Source: Acidobacteriaceae bacterium (GTDB taxonomy: Bacteria; Acidobacteriota; Terriglobia; Terriglobales; Acidobacteriaceae). Taken from it: a stretch of 39,214 bases of DNA. Below are positions 34,962 through 39,214 of this stretch, piece after piece (the stretch's first letter is position 1; each line of letters begins with the position of its first letter). The stretch lies in the NCBI GenBank assembly GCA_027323885.1, contig DAHVZT010000145.1, positions 1-39,214 of the forward strand, given 5' to 3'. The position numbers and the translations under genes are program-made. Below the pieces are notes generated by a model. It saw nothing but the letters and a program-made list of their open reading frames with translations. It was not told the DNA's origin and did not search any database.

Positions 34962-35411
34962 CTACGACGCTTTCGCCGGGGACATCGAGGCAGTCTGTGT
35001 GGTTTGTGCGCCGGGTTTGGCGGGTGCGTATTTGGACGCGCACTTGGCCTGGATCTGTGTGGCGTGAAAGATTCCGTCGCGTCCGTACATGCCAATAGCA
35101 AGAGCCTGCGCGTTGTCTTTGAAAGTGTCGGGAGGAGGATCGTCACCCACGTAGCTGACGTGCAGAACGCGTCCTTGTTCCACCAGCACAAATTGCATGT
35201 GGCCGCCGTTGCGCTCGATCGAGCCGGGCTTCACATTGCCTGCAACTCGCAAATGCCGTGTGTACGCGTGATTGCCCATGCCTTGGAGTTCCTGGATCGT
35301 GACATAGTAACTCTTGTTCGCGCGGACCCCGGTGATGGCCAGGTACAAGATGGTTCCTACGATCAGAATGGTCGCGATCGCGACGCGAATGCCGACATTA
35401 CTTTTGTTCAC
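34962..35411 (-). CDS. ccmE: Cytochrome c maturation haem chaperone CcmE, Cys-type
   Basis: Membrane-anchored periplasmic chaperone that binds haem covalently before passing it to apocytochrome c. 149 residues; the GTG start has AGGAG six nt upstream. One helix (IRVAIATILIVGTILYLAI) anchors an OB-fold domain with YVTIQEL and LRVAGNVKPGSI. In the classic protein His130 of HxxxY binds haem. Here the site is AKCASKY, so C124 takes the His place and Y128 is kept. Such Cys-type CcmE proteins are known from Desulfovibrio and some archaea. It is the first gene of the operon, divergent from thiC. Confidence 0.92.
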   Translation of the reverse strand: MNKSNVGIRVAIATILIVGTILYLAITGVRANKSYYVTIQELQGMGNHAYTRHLRVAGNVKPGSIERNGGHMQFVLVEQGRVLHVSYVGDDPPPDTFKDNAQALAIGMYGRDGIFHATQIQAKCASKYAPAKPGAQTTQTASMSPAKAS

Positions 35412-35622
35412 TGAAGGCTCCTGCGGAACTCACCGGCAGCTTATGTGTGGTTCAAAGCATCTGCCGCAGTTCTCATATTATTATGCGCTGACCAGCGTCC
35501 AAATGCGCAAGGCAATTCCGCCCAGGCGAAACAGAGGATGAGGAGGCAAGGGGCCCTGGAATCCGCGAATCGTGACGCACAGAACGCCTGGGTTGTACCC
35601 GCTGGGACAGAATCGCGCGGCG

Positions 35623-35628
35623 TATAAT
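35623..35628 (+). promoter_or_regulatory. Candidate -10 element of thiC
   Basis: A consensus TATAAT about 60 bp before the thiC ATG. No good -35 box lies at the right spacing (TTGTAC at 35593 is too far), and a TTGACA at 35636 has no matching -10. The 35412-35687 region between ccmE and thiC shows no TPP-riboswitch pattern. Confidence 0.35.
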
Positions 35629-35660
35629 CTCCTCATTGACACGCTTACTCTGAGCGGTAA

Positions 35661-37166
<1,506 letters not shown>

Positions 37167-37194
37167 ATACAAGGTACTGCGATGGGAAAGCTTT

Positions 37195-37449
37195 ATGGAG
37201 TTAATCGTACTTACCGCACTGGCCTTTACCGTATTCATGGTCGTTTTTGCTTGCGGTTTTCTGATGACATTTTTCCCTGAAAGGTTCCTCGTTTTTTACA
37301 AGCGGTCGATTCAGCAATCCCGATTTGCTGGTTGGCAAGTTCAGCACGTTAGGACCCATCGAGTAGAGTATAGGGTGCTCGGTATTATGTTTATGGCTGC
37401 TGGCCTTTACGGACTTTCCAATCTTCTCTTCCGCTCATTCAATCATTGA
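37195..37449 (+). CDS. Small hypothetical membrane protein
   Basis: 84 residues. The ATG is preceded by GGGAAAG, an acceptable ribosome site. Two hydrophobic segments (about 2-26, LIVLTALAFTVFMVVFACGF, and 62-77, GIMFMAAGLYGLSNLL) surround a basic middle (RSIQQSRFAGWQVQHVRTHR). No family recognised. It lies 28 bp after thiC on the same strand and just before the AT-rich spacer at the probable island edge. Confidence 0.6.
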   Translation: MELIVLTALAFTVFMVVFACGFLMTFFPERFLVFYKRSIQQSRFAGWQVQHVRTHRVEYRVLGIMFMAAGLYGLSNLLFRSFNH

Positions 37450-37512
37450 TGCCGGGTGTCCCTTGTGTCAGGCCCAGGCGTCTGCCGGTCATCATCGCAA
37501 TAGTGCGCACCC

Positions 37513-37544
37513 TCTGGATTCTTCACTTCGTTCAGGATGACAAA
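37513..37544 (-). repeat. Dispersed repeat copy B (CATTCTGAGCG type)
   Basis: CTGGATTCTTCACTTCGTTC followed by AGGATGACAA; its reverse complement is close to the copy at 20480-20510. It lies in the spacer between the 84-aa gene and the integrase, at the start of the AT-rich stretch. See the matching finding. Confidence 0.5.
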
Positions 37545-37641
37545 TATAACGTAAATAAATATAAATAAGCAATTTAGTATTTTGATATTATCTATACGAG
37601 TCCTACACAGATACGAGGATTCAACGACTTGCAGAAAAAAC

Positions 37642-37663
37642 CTGCACAGAATCTGCACGGAAT
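37642..37663 (+). repeat. Two 11-bp direct repeats before the integrase
   Basis: CTGCACAGAAT and CTGCACGGAAT lie in tandem (10 of 11 bases equal), 24 bp before the integrase ATG. A TGCAG at 37630-37634 makes a small inverted repeat with the first copy. Such repeats near an integrase gene can be arm-type recombinase sites or autoregulatory sites; neither is shown here. Confidence 0.45.
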
Positions 37664-37687
37664 GCGTCTTAGTACATGGAGCCGGAT

Positions 37688-39115
37688 ATGGCATTCGTCA
37701 CCGACAAAGCGGAACTCAAGCCGGGATTGGTGATCTTCCGGCGTGGCGACGTGGAGCACCGCATGTGGTACTGCCGGATGAAGATTCCGAAGGCAGACCG
37801 CTATAAGACTGTTTCCCTCAAGACAACCGACGCTGAAGTGGCGCGGGAGCGCGCCTTCGATCAGGACGCAGATATCCGGTTCCGCCTGAAGCATGATGTC
37901 CCGGTGTTCAATCATCCCTTCCGCGAGGTTGGAAGAGAGTATCTGCTAACGCAGGAAGCCCGAGCGCAGCGCGGGGAGATCAGCGCGGCGCGGCCCAAGA
38001 AGATTCGCGCCGTCATCGAAGGAGCCTTGGACAGGTATGTCGGTTCCACTCAGGTGCATTTGATCGGGGATGAACTATGGGGCGGCTATCCAGCGTGGCG
38101 GCGAGTGAACGGAGCGGGCCGCCTTAAGCGAAACGGCGTTCGCGAAGTCAGCGAGGAGATGGCGCGGGAGTTTGCGGACAAGGAAGCCGAGCGCCGCACC
38201 AAGACTCAGAATTCTCTCGGTATTCGTGTTCTGAAACCTATCAAGGTGGAACCGTCCGAGGAGCGGACGGTTCCCTTCATCAGTGATTCCACGATCCGCT
38301 TTGAGATGTCGATCTTCGGCGCTGTGATGAACTTCGCGATCAAGAAACGGTACGTTCCTGCGAGCCAGCGTTACGATGAGCGCCCCAAGCTCAAGACGAT
38401 GCGCAGAGATGAGTTCACGCTGGAGGAGTACCGCAAGCTCCATACCGTAGGCCGCAAGTGGATTGGTGAGGCCGACAAACCTTCGAGCATTTGGTATCGG
38501 ACTGTTACCTACAACATGATTCTGATTGCCTGCAATACCGGCATGAGGCCAGCGGAGATGAAGAATCTCCGCTGGCGCGACATCATGCCTGCAAAAGACC
38601 GCGAGGGCCGGGAGATCGTTGTTCTGTTCGTGCAAGGCAAAGGCAAGTCGCGCAAGCTGGTAGCGCCAAAGAGCGTTGGGGATTATTTAGAACGTATCCG
38701 TGCCATCTCCAAAGCAACGGCGTTGGAAGATCGGGTCTTTACGACGGTGAACGGCAAGCCTGCAAAGAGTCTCTATGTATCTTTGATCGCCGATCTTCTG
38801 GATAAAGCAAACCTGCGCGAAGGCACGCAGGGCGTGCCGAGATCGACCTACTGCTTTCGGCATACCTATGCCACGCTGCGATTGCAGGAGGGCGTGGACG
38901 TGTACTTCCTTGCTGAGCAGATGGGGACATCCGTGCAGATGATCGAGCAGCACTATGGGCATGTGAACACGATCAAGCACGCCGACCGTGTATTGCAGGG
39001 CATGGCAGGATGGGAGTTGCCGCATCCGGAAGTGGACGTTACCAGGGCGAAAGCGTCGAAGGCTGCGGAGACACACGATAAATCCAAGAGAGGTCAGCAC
39101 CGCAGGGCAGGCTGA
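37688..39115 (+). CDS. Tyrosine recombinase (phage-type integrase)
   Basis: 475 residues from the ATG at 37688, chosen because GGAG ends six nt before it; the track start is at 37676. A core-binding N-terminal part (about 1-240) precedes a catalytic domain: TGMRPAEMKNLRW with the first Arg, GKGKSRKLVAP with the Lys, YCFRHTYATLRL with the second Arg, and MIEQHYGHV with the nucleophile Tyr. The HxxR His is Tyr, and the usual LGH is MGT, variants I have seen in this group. It cuts and rejoins DNA at attachment sites. An AT-rich spacer precedes it. After it, 39116-39214 holds nothing I can identify. Confidence 0.92.
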   Translation: MAFVTDKAELKPGLVIFRRGDVEHRMWYCRMKIPKADRYKTVSLKTTDAEVARERAFDQDADIRFRLKHDVPVFNHPFREVGREYLLTQEARAQRGEISAARPKKIRAVIEGALDRYVGSTQVHLIGDELWGGYPAWRRVNGAGRLKRNGVREVSEEMAREFADKEAERRTKTQNSLGIRVLKPIKVEPSEERTVPFISDSTIRFEMSIFGAVMNFAIKKRYVPASQRYDERPKLKTMRRDEFTLEEYRKLHTVGRKWIGEADKPSSIWYRTVTYNMILIACNTGMRPAEMKNLRWRDIMPAKDREGREIVVLFVQGKGKSRKLVAPKSVGDYLERIRAISKATALEDRVFTTVNGKPAKSLYVSLIADLLDKANLREGTQGVPRSTYCFRHTYATLRLQEGVDVYFLAEQMGTSVQMIEQHYGHVNTIKHADRVLQGMAGWELPHPEVDVTRAKASKAAETHDKSKRGQHRRAG

Positions 39116-39214
39116 CCGTGGAACTCTCCCGAAGCCGTCTTTGGCCGGAGCCGCTGGCGGAGGCTGGCGCAGGCAGTTCCTGTCCAATCTGGATTCTTCT
39201 CATTTATGGTTTTG

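Noticed and set aside
37450-37687. tRNA gene as the integrase target
   Set aside because: No T-arm GGTTCRA-type motif or cloverleaf could be placed by eye. tRNAscan-SE would settle it.

Overview
The window looks like chromosomal DNA of a GC-rich Gram-negative bacterium, most likely an acidobacterium (Acidobacteriota, Terriglobia-like). This is inferred from the gene mix and protein style: beta-propeller lipoproteins, PDZ/GAF and HAMP SpoIIE-type phosphatases, outer-membrane barrels ending in aromatic residues, a Ccm cytochrome c system and a dcw cluster. No rRNA or tRNA is present to confirm it. Almost all genes are intact; the first is cut by the window edge. I see no CRISPR array, insertion sequence or tRNA.

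Layout. 1-3.0 kb: the end of an unknown gene, then two convergent beta-propeller proteins. 3.3-9.3 kb: acetyl-CoA synthetase (acs), a large membrane PDZ-GAF-SpoIIE phosphatase and a membrane acyltransferase. 9.4-15.1 kb: a variant DXP synthase (dxs), homogentisate dioxygenase (hmgA), a DUF2127 membrane protein, and two paralogous small outer-membrane proteins. 15.4-23.5 kb: the front half of a division and cell-wall cluster, mraZ-rsmH-(39-aa membrane peptide)-ftsL-ftsI-murE-murF, with a recognisable MraZ operator. The cluster stops after murF. 23.5-26.6 kb: a secreted GH42 beta-galactosidase and an acetyl-esterase-like hydrolase, probably one transcript for carbohydrate use. 26.9-29.7 kb: a small unknown protein, an unusual non-coding stretch (11-bp tandem repeats, a long GNRA-capped hairpin, a G-quadruplex-capable tract) and a second SpoIIE phosphatase with a HAMP domain.

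29.7-35.4 kb (minus strand): ccmE-ccmA-ybaK-ccmB-ccmC-ccmD-like, then DAHP synthase and a YVTN-type lipoprotein. CcmE carries a Cys (CxxxY) in place of the usual haem-binding His (HxxxY), and ybaK is inserted in the ccm operon with 4-nt overlaps on both sides. 35.7-37.4 kb: thiC, with no visible TPP riboswitch, and a small membrane protein. 37.45 kb to the end: an AT-rich spacer and a tyrosine recombinase, the probable edge of an integrated element that continues beyond the window.

The best leads for something undescribed are the 39-aa membrane peptide and its structured leader between rsmH and ftsL, the structured tract upstream of the HAMP-SpoIIE gene, the Cys-type Ccm operon with embedded ybaK, and the GDA-variant Dxs. 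No clear new defence or mobile system is visible.
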